Assembly (NCBI RefSeq): GCF_000006445.2
Contig: NC_006048.2
Location: 310,001-374,000, forward strand
DNA from: Debaryomyces hansenii CBS767
Taxonomy: Eukaryota > Ascomycota > Pichiomycetes > Serinales > Debaryomycetaceae
Direction of reading: 5' to 3'
DNA length: 64,000 bases
The position numbers and the translations under genes were made by a program. Positions 49,634 through 59,806 of the stretch are shown one piece after another. The stretch's first letter is position 1; the number at the start of each line of letters is the position of its first letter. The notes beneath the pieces were generated by a model, which was not told where the DNA came from, ran no database searches, and saw only the letters and a program-made list of their open reading frames with translations.

Positions 49634-51454
49634 TTAAAAAGACTCCCTGAAATCTTGACTAAATTTATAGTTCTCCTTTCTTCTAGTTAACCACGTCTTC
49701 TCGTAGTCAAAATACTTATAGTTCTCTTCATTATTTGCAGAATCGTCTTGCTTGTTTTGTTCGTCTTCTTCCTTTTGTATTATAGACATAGATCTATTTT
49801 TACCTCCGTTCTTATTATCCTTTAAGAACCATTGCTTCACGTCAGTGTTGAAAATCCAGCCTCGTTTGCTCAACTCCTGTGCAGCATTCCACTTGGCTAG
49901 GTTATCGATGCCCTCGCTGTAGTAAAAGCAAAAGAAAAGGGTATCGTTGTCAAACTTCTTCATTATGTGGCTCGAGTTCAACTCATACATTGGCTCCTGT
50001 GGGTAGTCCACCGACGATGGATGGATGCTTGTGGGGTGGTATTGTCTTGGTTTCTCTGCGTCAAATGAGTCTGGACAGTTGAGTAAAGATGATTCTAACA
50101 ACAGAACAATCGATTGGAATGGTAATGGATTGTGCAACCTCGATTGGGGCAAAGTTGATAGCCTGTTTACAGTGTCAAAGATAGGTTTATTTACATTTAA
50201 AATTGGCAGTTGCGTCTCAGACCTAGTTTCTGGCTGCGTGGATGGAATATGTTGGGTTTGAGAGACTACTCTCTTTTTGCTGTCGTCTGCTTGGTGGAGT
50301 TTCTGTGGCGTGCGTTGTGGTGATGATGTTGATGACTTTGCTTGGTTTAATCCTGGGGGAAGGACTTTTGCAGCTGCTGGAGATGACATGGATGCCTTGA
50401 TAATGTTTGAGTATGATTGAGCCGTATTAAGAGGTGGTGGGTTTGCCGCTGGTACGACTGTAGTCTTTCCTTTTCTCGCAAGAGTACTAGCAGCAGAAGT
50501 CGACTCATTCGACGATTTAGGTTCACTCTTTGCCTCGCTTTTGATTTCTGGCTTAGTTTCACGTTTAGATTCCGTTTTGGCTTCTGGCTTAGTTTCAGTT
50601 TTTGTTTCTGGTTTAGGTTCTTCTTTTGGTCCATCCTTAGGTTCCTCCTTCGGTCCTTCTTTCACTTCTGCTTTATTTTCTTCATTATCTTCATTCGCAT
50701 CTTGTCCAGAACCAAGAATATCGTTCTCTTCAGACATTTCTAATTGATCATAGAAATCGTCATATTCGACATAATCATCTTCTTGATTAGTTTCAACGTA
50801 GTATTCCAAATCATCTTTAATATCATCCACACGTTCAGGATCTAAGTTCTCGTTTTCTATGTTTCTCAAGATCATTTCCAATTTACTTAAATGATTATTA
50901 TTCCTCTCCACGTTATACTTACAATCATCAATTGACGATTGTACGCTATACGAGTTTGCCGATTTGGTTTTCTTCAATTGAGTGGCAAGCAGATGTATCT
51001 CCAGTTCCAATGACTCGTTCTGCTGGTTCAACTGATCAATTATGTCGCCGATGTAATTACAAGCTTCTTGCTTCTTCGCGTCTTCGGGGTCCGTGAATTT
51101 GTTATACTTTGTCTTCTGGCTTTGCAACTCCAATCCTTCGTTGGAGAATTGTTTGATCTTAGATGACTTCTCCAAGTCTTTGAATTGGTCCATAGCATGT
51201 TCAATTTTGGTACGGTTGTCTTGTATTAAACTTTTATCTAACTTGATACTGGTGTCACTAATCCATGTTTTCAATTGGTCTCTCAGTCTCTGCAACTTCT
51301 TGATTTCCTTCTTCAAGTCACTTTCCAATTTTTCCTTCTGGGAACTAATTTCAGTCGTCATCAATTTATCGTAAATATCATCGAAAACAGTTAATCCTTC
51401 CGCAATTTTTTTGTTCGTCTTATCGAACTCTTGTTGTAGCTTTCTAGTACTCAT
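49634..51454 (-). CDS. NOT5: CCR4-NOT complex subunit Not5 (Not3/5 family)
   Basis: The 606-residue protein has a helical N-terminal Not3 domain (1-230) starting with the canonical RKLQQEFDKTNKKIAEGL. A low-complexity linker follows with Lys/Glu/Pro repeats (KPETKTETKPEAKTESK at about 275-310). The NOT-box domain near 475-600 includes LFFCFYYSEG, AAQELSKRGWIFN and YKYFDYEKTW. The NOT box pairs with Not2 as part of the deadenylase and translation-monitoring complex; the Not5 N-terminus senses an empty ribosomal E site. Not3 is the paralogue and alternative. Length favours Not5 (560 in S. cerevisiae). CCR4 lies 12 kb to the right in the same window. Confidence 0.87.
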   Translation of the reverse strand: MSTRKLQQEFDKTNKKIAEGLTVFDDIYDKLMTTEISSQKEKLESDLKKEIKKLQRLRDQLKTWISDTSIKLDKSLIQDNRTKIEHAMDQFKDLEKSSKIKQFSNEGLELQSQKTKYNKFTDPEDAKKQEACNYIGDIIDQLNQQNESLELEIHLLATQLKKTKSANSYSVQSSIDDCKYNVERNNNHLSKLEMILRNIENENLDPERVDDIKDDLEYYVETNQEDDYVEYDDFYDQLEMSEENDILGSGQDANEDNEENKAEVKEGPKEEPKDGPKEEPKPETKTETKPEAKTESKRETKPEIKSEAKSEPKSSNESTSAASTLARKGKTTVVPAANPPPLNTAQSYSNIIKASMSSPAAAKVLPPGLNQAKSSTSSPQRTPQKLHQADDSKKRVVSQTQHIPSTQPETRSETQLPILNVNKPIFDTVNRLSTLPQSRLHNPLPFQSIVLLLESSLLNCPDSFDAEKPRQYHPTSIHPSSVDYPQEPMYELNSSHIMKKFDNDTLFFCFYYSEGIDNLAKWNAAQELSKRGWIFNTDVKQWFLKDNKNGGKNRSMSIIQKEEDEQNKQDDSANNEENYKYFDYEKTWLTRRKENYKFSQDFRESF

Positions 51455-51641
51455 TATAACCTAGTTCAATACCTCTATATATTATAACTTCTTCTCTAAT
51501 CGCAGTTGATGGTAATACTATCGTAGGTTTTTGTTTTGCCAATTAACGAGTGTGACTAAATATACGCTCGTTCTATTCCTATATTTACACATATACAAGC
51601 TAATCGAGTCTATATGGTTAACCTCTGCTATCTAAGCTAGT

Positions 51642-52204
51642 TCATAACTCACCTACTTCACGCTTCAAGAACTCTTCGCTGAAGTGGGATATTTGTTGGA
51701 AATTTGTTTCAAAACCATTTATGCCTCCATAGTATGGATCTTGAACAACAGTATTGAATTTGGAATCAGCTTTCCATTCACCGAAAAGTGCAACCCTTGC
51801 TTTAGATTCTCTAGGCTTCATGAACAACAAGTCCGAAAGATTAGACTGGTCCATGCATATAACATAATCAAATTTCTTGAAGTCCTTCGATGTTATTTGT
51901 TGTGCCAGATGGTCCACTGGAACACCATGCTTACGACAAGTCTTAGCAGATCTGGAATCTGGTGGGTCACCGATATGGTAGCCACCGGTCCCATAAGAAT
52001 CTATGATTTTGAAATATTCGGAGTAACCTAACTCGTGTACCTTATGTTTAAAAATGGCTTCTGCCATTGGGGAACGACAACTGTAAATGTTAGTACTGAA
52101 AAATCTTTAACTAGTCATGAAAAATTATTTGATGCATACATATTACCCAAGCAAACGAAGGCAACGGATATCTTTTTATCAACTGTTCTAGATGTAGCTG
52201 TCAT
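51642..52204 (-). CDS. LTP1: Low-molecular-weight protein tyrosine phosphatase, two exons
   Basis: Exon 1 is 52140-52204 and exon 2 is 51642-52080, giving 167 residues. The 59 bp intron (52081-52139) starts GTATGC and ends TACTAACATTTACAG. Splicing rebuilds the codon ATT and the catalytic loop CLGNICRS, the C(X)5R signature (C18 to R24), exactly at the junction. The general-acid Asp is D136 in DPYYGG. Without the first exon the frame would start at MAEAIF and lack the active-site cysteine. Family members dephosphorylate phosphotyrosine; S. cerevisiae Ltp1 is 161 residues. The gene sits between NOT5 (187 bp) and MED15. Confidence 0.95.
52081..52139 (-). other. LTP1 intron
   Basis: A 59 bp intron with 5' GTATGC, branch TACTAAC (52089-52095 on the plus strand) and 3' ACAG, inside the codon for the fifth residue of the catalytic loop. 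Confidence 0.93.
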
Positions 52205-52408
52205 ACTGTCGTTATGAATATTGGTAAGGTTTTTTATCGTTAAAGAAAGCTTCTCTCTATCAGAACGAGGACCCAAATCTGCACGCGAACCTTCGTTTAA
52301 CTCTCCTACATAATTTTCTGGTTTGAATCATACACATAAAAATACATTGTTATTAAATAAATATATAGGCGAGTGTCACCATGCTTTAGTTGAATGAAAG
52401 GTTCGATC

Positions 52409-55400
52409 TTACTGCATGCTGGCAACCATAAATTTTTGCCATTCATCAAACTCGACTGGTTCATACATAAATTTGTAGTCATCATCTTCAACCTTAGGCT
52501 TCTTATCGGAGAATAAATTGTCAATATCGTCACTATCATCCATTTCATCATTTTCACGTTTGACACCCTTCTTCGAAAACTCTTCAACTTCAGTTAAGGC
52601 TAAATCGGCACATGTCTGGACAATATCTGATGCTGTCAATTCCCTTATAGTGCCGACTTGTTTGAATGAAGATGTGATTGCCATAGGTTTGATTTCACAC
52701 GTCCATTCATTAGAAGTGATAACTGGAGATAACGGGGACTTGGCGATTCCAATCTTACTTCCAGTCGATGAAGACGATTGAGCTGGGGTTGGAAGTCCCT
52801 GTTGATCGCCTGCCAAGTCATCGATTTCGAGCAAATTAGACAACGAAGCGTAAAAGAATTTCAAGGGGTCTGTATCGGATAATTCTCTCCTCTTTGCAAG
52901 TTTTGGATCCACTTCACTATTATTGAATATCGTTCCCACTGTATCTTCCGTAATTTTCAATCCTGCATTTGAAGGGGCTCTTTTCATTTGAGAGTTTGGC
53001 GATTGTTGTTCAGCAGGAGTATTCTTATTACTTTGTGTTGGAGGAACTTGTGGAGTTGGAATACTATTTGGAGTTTTGATCGAATTCGCAAGAGCTGCTG
53101 GCGTGGTCGCATTATTAGCTGGAGTTGGAATCCCCCCCACAGATGAAATACTTTTATTGATAGACTTCTTTCTACTGGTTCCAGTAGCTCCTGGCGTCGT
53201 ACCCGAAACTGATTTCTTATTCTGTGCCCTTCCCCCTTGCTTTGGAGGAGCAGTATTTATATTAGACGCAGGAGATTGGAACGGATGCATTTGCTTTGGA
53301 ATGATTGGAGATACAGAGTTCGGAATCATTGGACTACTACCGATGTTGTTTCTCTGTTGCATCGGTGGTGCAACATTCGGCCAAGAATTAACTGGACCGA
53401 TATTCATTAATGTTTGGCCATTCTGTTGTTGTGGCATGCCCTGAACCTGTTGTTGAGGTATTTGATTTTGTATTGGACCATTTCTTTGTTGGTTATTAAG
53501 AAACTGTTGTTGTGGAGGTTGACCTTGAGGTTGCTGGCTTTGCATACGTTGTCTTCTAATCGCAAATTGTTCTTTAACGTATTCGAAATATTTCTGGTAT
53601 TGAGATCTCAACTTTTCCAATAAGTCTGGAGCCGCTAAATATATGCCTCGTTGCACATTTTCAATAATATTCTTAGTCATGTACTTCATTTGAATCAATC
53701 TTTTAGTACCTTCCACATTTCTCGTAATAATGTAAAAATAACTTATAATACTATCCACATTTGCATACTGTTGAGAAATTCTAACAACTGTATCACGCAC
53801 TGCGTTCTTGTCCTGCTGGGATAATAACATAGTAACATCCTTCAACGCTACATTGTTCCTTGAAACTTCCTCAATTAATTGCCTCAACTGCAACTTCATT
53901 TCATCAGTTAATGGAGGTAAAAGAGCAGATAATGATCCCATCGCCGCCTGCTTCTTTGTAGCAGCACTAGGATCATTGTTGTTCATCGGCATTGTGGGAG
54001 TATTCACAGCTCTTTGCTGCATCATTGGTGAATTTTGATTATTCATTTGTGTGTGAGGCATAGGCTGTTGATTACCCATTTGCATATTGTTTATCATGGG
54101 CAGCTGTTGGGAAAGGGGAGCCAGGGGTTGAGTTTGCGGCTGAGATTGCATAGGCATACTATTAACTCCAGTTTGCTGTTGAAGCCTTCTTTGAACTTGG
54201 GCTTGATTAACCGTATTGCCAGCATTGGCTGTATTTGGCACATTCGTCATATTATTAGTCACTTGACCTTGTTTCCACATCGTAGTCTTCTGATGATGAA
54301 TATATTTACGTATAAAGCTCTCCTTTTGTGATTGATCAAGATTTGGTTGGATAGATCCATTTGATTGCAATCTAGTTAATAACCTCATAGCATCAGAACT
54401 ATATTTCAAAATGTCATCAGGTGTAATAGTAAAATTAGGTGGCTTACTCTGTTGAGGATTTTGAGGTGAAGATTGTACCATTTGAGGTTTCTGCTGTTGT
54501 GGTTGCGATGGTTGTTGCTGTGGTTGTGGTTGAGGTGGTTGGGATGGCACTTGGCCTTGTTGCTGCATTAATGGATTTTGACCTGCCAATGAATTCCTTT
54601 GTTGCATTTGTCTTCTTAATAATTGCTGCTTTTGCTGCGGGTTCAAATTATTCATATTAAAGTTACCAGAATTCATTACTGGGGTATTGTTATTAGAATT
54701 ATTAACAGTGCCGGCCATGTTATTCATAGCCTGAGGCTGTTGTTGCTGCTGTTGTTGTTGCGGCAATTGAGGCTGTTGTTGATGCTGTTGTTGATGCTGT
54801 TGTTGATTCATTCTTTGGCTTTGCATTTGATTGATCTTTTGTTGCTGATGCTGGCGTAATGTTAACTGAAGATGCGTATTGTGTATCTCCTTTATAACAG
54901 GCATTGCAGCTTGCGGAATAATCTTCTTCTGGAAACAATCGAAGATCTGCGTCCATGTATTCACATTTGGAGGCAAATTTGGGATCTTTGATAATAATGC
55001 TTGAGGAATTGGCGCATTTCTTATCATGTTACTAATTTGATGAAGTTGTTGTTGATTAGGTTGCGGCTGTGGTTGTTGCGGAGGTTGCGATTGTTGTGGC
55101 TGCGGAGGTTGCAGAGGTTGTTGCTGTTGCTGTTGTTGTATATGATGAACAGGTTGTGTTTGTGATGGAGTTTGGTTTGCAATGTTACCATTTCTCAATT
55201 GCGCTTGAATTTGAGCAGCTGATTGTTGCCTGGCTTGTGCTTGTTGCTGTAAGAAATTCATGTTTTGGGGTCTCATGTTGCTCTGTGGATTCATGTTCGG
55301 CTGCTGTTGCATACCCATGCCCAGGCCCATGTTTTGCCCCATATTTTGGTTCACCATCGGATTATTTCCTCCCATGTTATTCCCATTTGCCGGGTTTCTT

Positions 55401-55648
55401 ATCCCTGCCCGAAGCTGCGTCACCTTCTGTTTAATTAACCGAAGATATTCATCTCTGCTCTGCGATTTCATAAATGTGAACTTTTCGAACTCCTGCGCCA
55501 TATTAGCCGCTTTCTGAGCGTCATAATTTCCATTCTGAAGCTCTTTCAACGTCCCACTTAAAATTTGTACCACTTTCTGTCTATCGCTGACGGAATACAT
55601 CGCATGCCACGAATTAGTATTACCTGGCTGTTGCTGTAGGTTGTTCAT
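52409..55648 (-). CDS. GAL11: Mediator tail subunit Med15 (Gal11)
   Basis: The 1079-residue protein begins with a KIX-type activator-binding domain (about 12-90: SVSDRQKVVQILSGTLKELQ, EFEKFTFMKSQSRDEYLRLIKQKV, quoted in parts). Very Gln-rich stretches cover about 110-560, with runs of CAA/CAG and QQQQQ blocks. A second conserved helical region sits at about 190-275 and another at about 590-720. The C-terminal Mediator-binding region (about 970-1079) includes EWTCEIKPMAI and FSKKGVKRE. Med15 connects activators such as Gal4, Gcn4 and Pdr1 to Mediator. S. cerevisiae Gal11 has 1081 residues. The codon repeats make long misleading frames on the other strand. Confidence 0.92.
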   Translation of the reverse strand: MNNLQQQPGNTNSWHAMYSVSDRQKVVQILSGTLKELQNGNYDAQKAANMAQEFEKFTFMKSQSRDEYLRLIKQKVTQLRAGIRNPANGNNMGGNNPMVNQNMGQNMGLGMGMQQQPNMNPQSNMRPQNMNFLQQQAQARQQSAAQIQAQLRNGNIANQTPSQTQPVHHIQQQQQQQPLQPPQPQQSQPPQQPQPQPNQQQLHQISNMIRNAPIPQALLSKIPNLPPNVNTWTQIFDCFQKKIIPQAAMPVIKEIHNTHLQLTLRQHQQQKINQMQSQRMNQQQHQQQHQQQPQLPQQQQQQQQPQAMNNMAGTVNNSNNNTPVMNSGNFNMNNLNPQQKQQLLRRQMQQRNSLAGQNPLMQQQGQVPSQPPQPQPQQQPSQPQQQKPQMVQSSPQNPQQSKPPNFTITPDDILKYSSDAMRLLTRLQSNGSIQPNLDQSQKESFIRKYIHHQKTTMWKQGQVTNNMTNVPNTANAGNTVNQAQVQRRLQQQTGVNSMPMQSQPQTQPLAPLSQQLPMINNMQMGNQQPMPHTQMNNQNSPMMQQRAVNTPTMPMNNNDPSAATKKQAAMGSLSALLPPLTDEMKLQLRQLIEEVSRNNVALKDVTMLLSQQDKNAVRDTVVRISQQYANVDSIISYFYIITRNVEGTKRLIQMKYMTKNIIENVQRGIYLAAPDLLEKLRSQYQKYFEYVKEQFAIRRQRMQSQQPQGQPPQQQFLNNQQRNGPIQNQIPQQQVQGMPQQQNGQTLMNIGPVNSWPNVAPPMQQRNNIGSSPMIPNSVSPIIPKQMHPFQSPASNINTAPPKQGGRAQNKKSVSGTTPGATGTSRKKSINKSISSVGGIPTPANNATTPAALANSIKTPNSIPTPQVPPTQSNKNTPAEQQSPNSQMKRAPSNAGLKITEDTVGTIFNNSEVDPKLAKRRELSDTDPLKFFYASLSNLLEIDDLAGDQQGLPTPAQSSSSTGSKIGIAKSPLSPVITSNEWTCEIKPMAITSSFKQVGTIRELTASDIVQTCADLALTEVEEFSKKGVKRENDEMDDSDDIDNLFSDKKPKVEDDDYKFMYEPVEFDEWQKFMVASMQ

Positions 55649-56260
55649 TTTGTTTTGTTGATTAATTATCCAATATATTTCTCGGTCCTAATTAGTATTT
55701 CCGTGGTAATCACACCACTGTTTTATTAATCCTAGAGTAAAACTGCAGTAGTCTATGTGTTTCAAATCAATTCTTATCAATTATCTTAGATTTGTACAAG
55801 CCTTTAGATCCACTATAACGAATTTTGCCGTAATAAGGGCTATTTTCTCTCTACCGACAAGAAAAATTGATATGAGAAATCAATAAAAAAATTCCACCAT
55901 TTTTTGTTACAAAATGATTGCGAACTGTGAAAATTCCCCTCCACCATAATGTAAATTCTTCTTTTTTACAAATTATATAGGCTAACGCTACAAACGATAA
56001 AATAATCTGATTTTTGTACGAATAAATGTATATACATACACCTAAGTATATATGGTAATTAAAAAACATTTTTTAAAATGTTGTTTCATCAGTGGAATGG
56101 ATTAAAATGGAGCTCATCCGAATTCTCGTATTTCGTTGCATCATTAGACATACGAAATATGCATATATGACCGAAATAATCGATCTTGAGCTTAATTAGT
56201 TAATGAAAAATTGCTTTTATTTATTAAATCTATAATACATAACTATATAGTTGTAAAGCA
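55649..56260. other. Intergenic region MED15 promoter / DIP2 3' end
   Basis: The 612 bp are AT-rich with several T-runs. A 72-codon minus frame at 55851-56069 has no protein-like features. I see nothing else. Confidence 0.5.
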
Positions 56261-59188
56261 TTATATAGTTGTAAAGGATCTCTTAATAGCCTTCTTGTCT
56301 TCGTATTCCCTTTGTTCAGCCTCGTCAATAAATTCTGATTCGTGAGTAAGTTTCCATTGTTGTTTTGTAAACTTCAAACCTTGTATGTTGTATCCTAGTT
56401 GGTTTGAGGTTTTAGACAATTCTTCACGGAGCTGTTTTTTGACGGTTGCAAGCTGGTTTTTGAGCTCAGGACTCTTTTGGTGAATAAACTCTTTGGCATT
56501 TGACCTGATGACGAAGAACAATATTTTACAGATGAGTGAGATATTGACAACATTGTTTGTAACGTTTTGTTTGTTGGTCCAGATTTCGATGAACTTCAAC
56601 AACTTCAAGGAGTAGGAAAATGGAAGCACTAGTAAAGCATCGTCCAATTGAGCTGGTCTGATTTTGGTGACGGTATTTAAAACATGTTCTTGGCCATTAA
56701 TGCCTAAAGCCAACAAGATTGGGTTTGGAGTAGGTTTGACTGGTGGAGCAGCAATTCTTTTAGCTTGGAAGTTTTTCAAGTGCAGTTCGTAGTCTTCCGT
56801 CGCTAAAACATCTTCGGTACCGATATCCAATGCTTCCATTAACTTTTCACCAGCTTTCAAAGTTTCCATAGTTTGCTTGGTAACTTTTGATACTTCTTCT
56901 CCGTCTTCTTTTTCATCGTCTTCCTCGTTGTTATTGTGAGTTGGATCTTCTTCCAACGATTCTAATAATGTGTTTTCATAAAGTTCGTCCATTTCCTTTT
57001 CTCTTTCTTCTTCCAAGAAAACCTGGTCATCAGTAGCAAGCCACAATCTTATCGAATGATCATGGGAGGTGGAAATCATAAATCTTCCATCACTACTAAT
57101 AGCTAAACACCAAACTTCAGATTGGTGCGCTGGTAACTTTTGAATACATTCGAATTTATCACCGTCCCAATATTTGATAAGACCATCCTTACCAGAAGAG
57201 AAAAAGTTGTGACTATCTGGAATGAACTTAACATTCATAATCGAATCTTGGTGACCAAAAATAGACTTATGACAATCACCGAAATCCAAACCCCAAATCT
57301 TAATGTTCTTATCAGCAGATGAAGTGATAATCAACTTGGAGTCATCAGAAATGTCAATTGACAAAACCGGTAATTTATGACCATACAATGTTAAGAATAA
57401 TTTCAACGAATCAAGGAAAACAACTTGCACATTATTATTCAATAAAGAAACGGCTAAAAATCTTGAATCTGGAGAAATTCTCACACATAACACATCTTCA
57501 TTTAATTCCAAAGTTTGATTATGTACGAATTTTAATTTCGACACAGATGAATTGGAACCTGGAATCATTTCTTGTTCAACTTTGAAGTTCCAAAACTTTA
57601 CAGATTTATCATTACCACCGGTAACTAATGTCTTCCCATCTGGAGTTAAATCCAACGACCATATGGCCGATCCATTTTCATCATCAACAGCTGACTTTGA
57701 ATCATGAGCTTTTTCAATTCTGTCCACTACAGATGACGTAGCTAAATCGTATAACTCTAAATCCCCATTTTTAAAACCAATTGCAATCAATGTCCCTCCT
57801 GGCAAAAACTTACAACACAAAGCGTAACCTCCTTCTAATGCAAATGTACGAATAACATTCTGGGTCTTAATATTCCAAATTTTTAATTCCCCATTCGATG
57901 CAGTAGCCAACAATTTATTATCGGCAGCAATATCCATTGCTCTTATATCAGTTCTATGACCTAACAAGTCAACTGAATGTTGTTTCACGGAATATATATC
58001 GGATGCTTGAGTTTTCTTTATCAGTTCGGGAATTGGAATGTTATGGTATTCAATAGAGTTATTAGTCAAAGAAACAAGCAAGTCCAACTTTTTACTATTC
58101 TTATCATTATTAACCCATGTGCATGACTTCACCTTGGAAATGGTTCTTAAAGTAGTAAATGGAGTGATCATCATACTTATTTCAGATTCTTTCAATGATT
58201 GTAAAATTTCGTCCTCGTCATATCCCTTTTCTTTGAGTCTCTTCGTTCTCTTAGTAATACCCTTCTTTATTTCATCAGAGGACCTTACTCTAAATATTTC
58301 CACAGTTCTATCTGCATTCTGTAAATAAAATAAGTCTGTTATGTTAGCGCTTGATGTTTTCAACTTTTGAAATTGAATATCAGCGCATCTCGCCTTACTT
58401 TGTTTCTCGAATGATCCTTTTTCAATTAATTTTTGAGTATCTGGTTGAGAAAGGTCAATTTCCCAGACTTTAACTTGATCCTTGTTTCCGGTAGTTATGG
58501 CTACGTTATTTGAAGTATTCATTCCTAAAGACCAGCATTCATTGGAATGAGCTAAATGAGTTTCTACACATTGCTGTGTCTTTACTTCCCACAATTTAAT
58601 CAATCCGTCTTTAGAAACACTCAACAAGTAATCTTCAAGGTCATCAGACCCTTTTGATTCAGGATTCTCGGTAAGAAAGTTTAAACCGGTGATTTGACTC
58701 TTGTGACCTTTTAATTTGAATAATCCTTCTTCTCCAACCAAGTCCCATAAAATAATCGTGGCATCATTCGACCCAGACAACAACCTAGTACCACTTCTGT
58801 CAAATTTTAAAATACTAATTGAAGACTTGTGACCTTGAAAGCTGATTAATGCTGAGCCTGATGTCAAATCCCATATCTTGATCGATCCATCTAAGTATCC
58901 TGCAGCGACAATGTTCGTGTCTTCATGATATGCTAAATATGAGACCGGTGATGGTGCTTGAGCAGTTGGTGCATTTGAAGCACCTGGTGTTAAACCATCT
59001 CTCAATCTGTTGAGTACTTCACCTGTCTTAATATCCCAAACCAAAATTTCCTCTAATCCTGATGAAATAGCTCTTCCAATGGTTTTTGATGATTGATTCA
59101 GAGTAGGTGGAAGATATACAATGTTCGACTGTGACGCAATTACACCAAAGCATTTTTCTTGTTCATAACGATCATATGATTTAACCAT
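56261..59188 (-). CDS. DIP2: U3 snoRNP / UTP-B subunit Dip2 (Utp12)
   Basis: The 975-residue protein has two tandem WD40 propellers (about 1-700). Clear repeats include GSIKIWDLTSGSALISFQGHKS, SGSNDATIILWDL, ITSSADKNIKIWGLDFGD and ISTSHDHSIRLWLATDDQ, each quoted in part. An acidic linker with EEDDEKEDGEE follows at about 765. The C-terminal Utp12 helical domain lies at about 800-930. Utp12 with Pwp2, Utp13 and others forms UTP-B, which binds the 5' external spacer of pre-rRNA early in 90S assembly. Length agrees with S. cerevisiae Dip2 (943). Upstream are AAAATTTT and GCGATGGG (59284-59299), an RRPE/PAC-like pair, and a TCACGTGA box. Confidence 0.95.
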   Translation of the reverse strand: MVKSYDRYEQEKCFGVIASQSNIVYLPPTLNQSSKTIGRAISSGLEEILVWDIKTGEVLNRLRDGLTPGASNAPTAQAPSPVSYLAYHEDTNIVAAGYLDGSIKIWDLTSGSALISFQGHKSSISILKFDRSGTRLLSGSNDATIILWDLVGEEGLFKLKGHKSQITGLNFLTENPESKGSDDLEDYLLSVSKDGLIKLWEVKTQQCVETHLAHSNECWSLGMNTSNNVAITTGNKDQVKVWEIDLSQPDTQKLIEKGSFEKQSKARCADIQFQKLKTSSANITDLFYLQNADRTVEIFRVRSSDEIKKGITKRTKRLKEKGYDEDEILQSLKESEISMMITPFTTLRTISKVKSCTWVNNDKNSKKLDLLVSLTNNSIEYHNIPIPELIKKTQASDIYSVKQHSVDLLGHRTDIRAMDIAADNKLLATASNGELKIWNIKTQNVIRTFALEGGYALCCKFLPGGTLIAIGFKNGDLELYDLATSSVVDRIEKAHDSKSAVDDENGSAIWSLDLTPDGKTLVTGGNDKSVKFWNFKVEQEMIPGSNSSVSKLKFVHNQTLELNEDVLCVRISPDSRFLAVSLLNNNVQVVFLDSLKLFLTLYGHKLPVLSIDISDDSKLIITSSADKNIKIWGLDFGDCHKSIFGHQDSIMNVKFIPDSHNFFSSGKDGLIKYWDGDKFECIQKLPAHQSEVWCLAISSDGRFMISTSHDHSIRLWLATDDQVFLEEEREKEMDELYENTLLESLEEDPTHNNNEEDDEKEDGEEVSKVTKQTMETLKAGEKLMEALDIGTEDVLATEDYELHLKNFQAKRIAAPPVKPTPNPILLALGINGQEHVLNTVTKIRPAQLDDALLVLPFSYSLKLLKFIEIWTNKQNVTNNVVNISLICKILFFVIRSNAKEFIHQKSPELKNQLATVKKQLREELSKTSNQLGYNIQGLKFTKQQWKLTHESEFIDEAEQREYEDKKAIKRSFTTI

Positions 59189-59806
59189 CTTTAACCTATC
59201 AATATGTCTTTGTTTTGTATATTGATGAGTGTATTCTGATTTAAGCTGGACATCATCATTACAAGAGTGAACTAAAAAAAATTAAAATTTTGCGATGGGT
59301 ACTTAGTCACGTGAATTATGGTTTAACGGCTGCAAAATGATACTGTAAAGACCACTATCCAGGAACTTAAACTAAGAAAAATGTACAGACAAATCAAATA
59401 TAGACTGTATGAATGTCTTCATAGACTTAAAGTGATTAATTAGTATCTTCTGTTTGCCTTTACTTTTTTTGGTTGATTTATTTCGGAAGAAATACGAATC
59501 CATGTTTGCCTCAAAGATGCTCATTACCAATAGGACCTTATACCTATATAGGAAAGATGTTTATGTTTTATCATTATAATAACCTATTGCTATAGAAGAC
59601 TCGTTCTAGTTTTTATTTTCATTTTTTGTTTAATTTAAAATTGTATATCTTTCGTAGGTAATTACAAAATTTAGCTAAAAATTACAAAATTTATGAATAT
59701 AATAAAACATTTTTAAACTATATTAAATTAAAGTCAACATGAAAAACAGTTGTAAACGTACAAAAATGATGAGTACGAGAAGTGAAATACAAAGATATGA
59801 GTAAAA
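59189..59806. other. Intergenic region DIP2 promoter / phospholipase B 3' end
   Basis: 618 bp; the DIP2-proximal part holds the RiBi-type motifs. The rest is very AT-rich (about 59600-59750), with an AAAATTACAAAATTT duplication near 59660-59692. No gene was recognised. Confidence 0.5.
59284..59313. promoter_or_regulatory. RRPE, PAC-like and E-box sites upstream of DIP2
   Basis: AAAATTTT is at 59284-59291, immediately followed by GCGATGGG at 59292-59299 (one mismatch to the PAC core GCGATGAG), and CACGTG is at 59308-59313. They lie 96-126 bp upstream of the DIP2 start, as expected for a ribosome-biogenesis gene. Confidence 0.55.

Noticed and set aside
54400..55140. CAA/CAG triplet runs as a repeat element
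   Set aside because: They are the Gln-rich coding region of MED15 and are normal for this protein.
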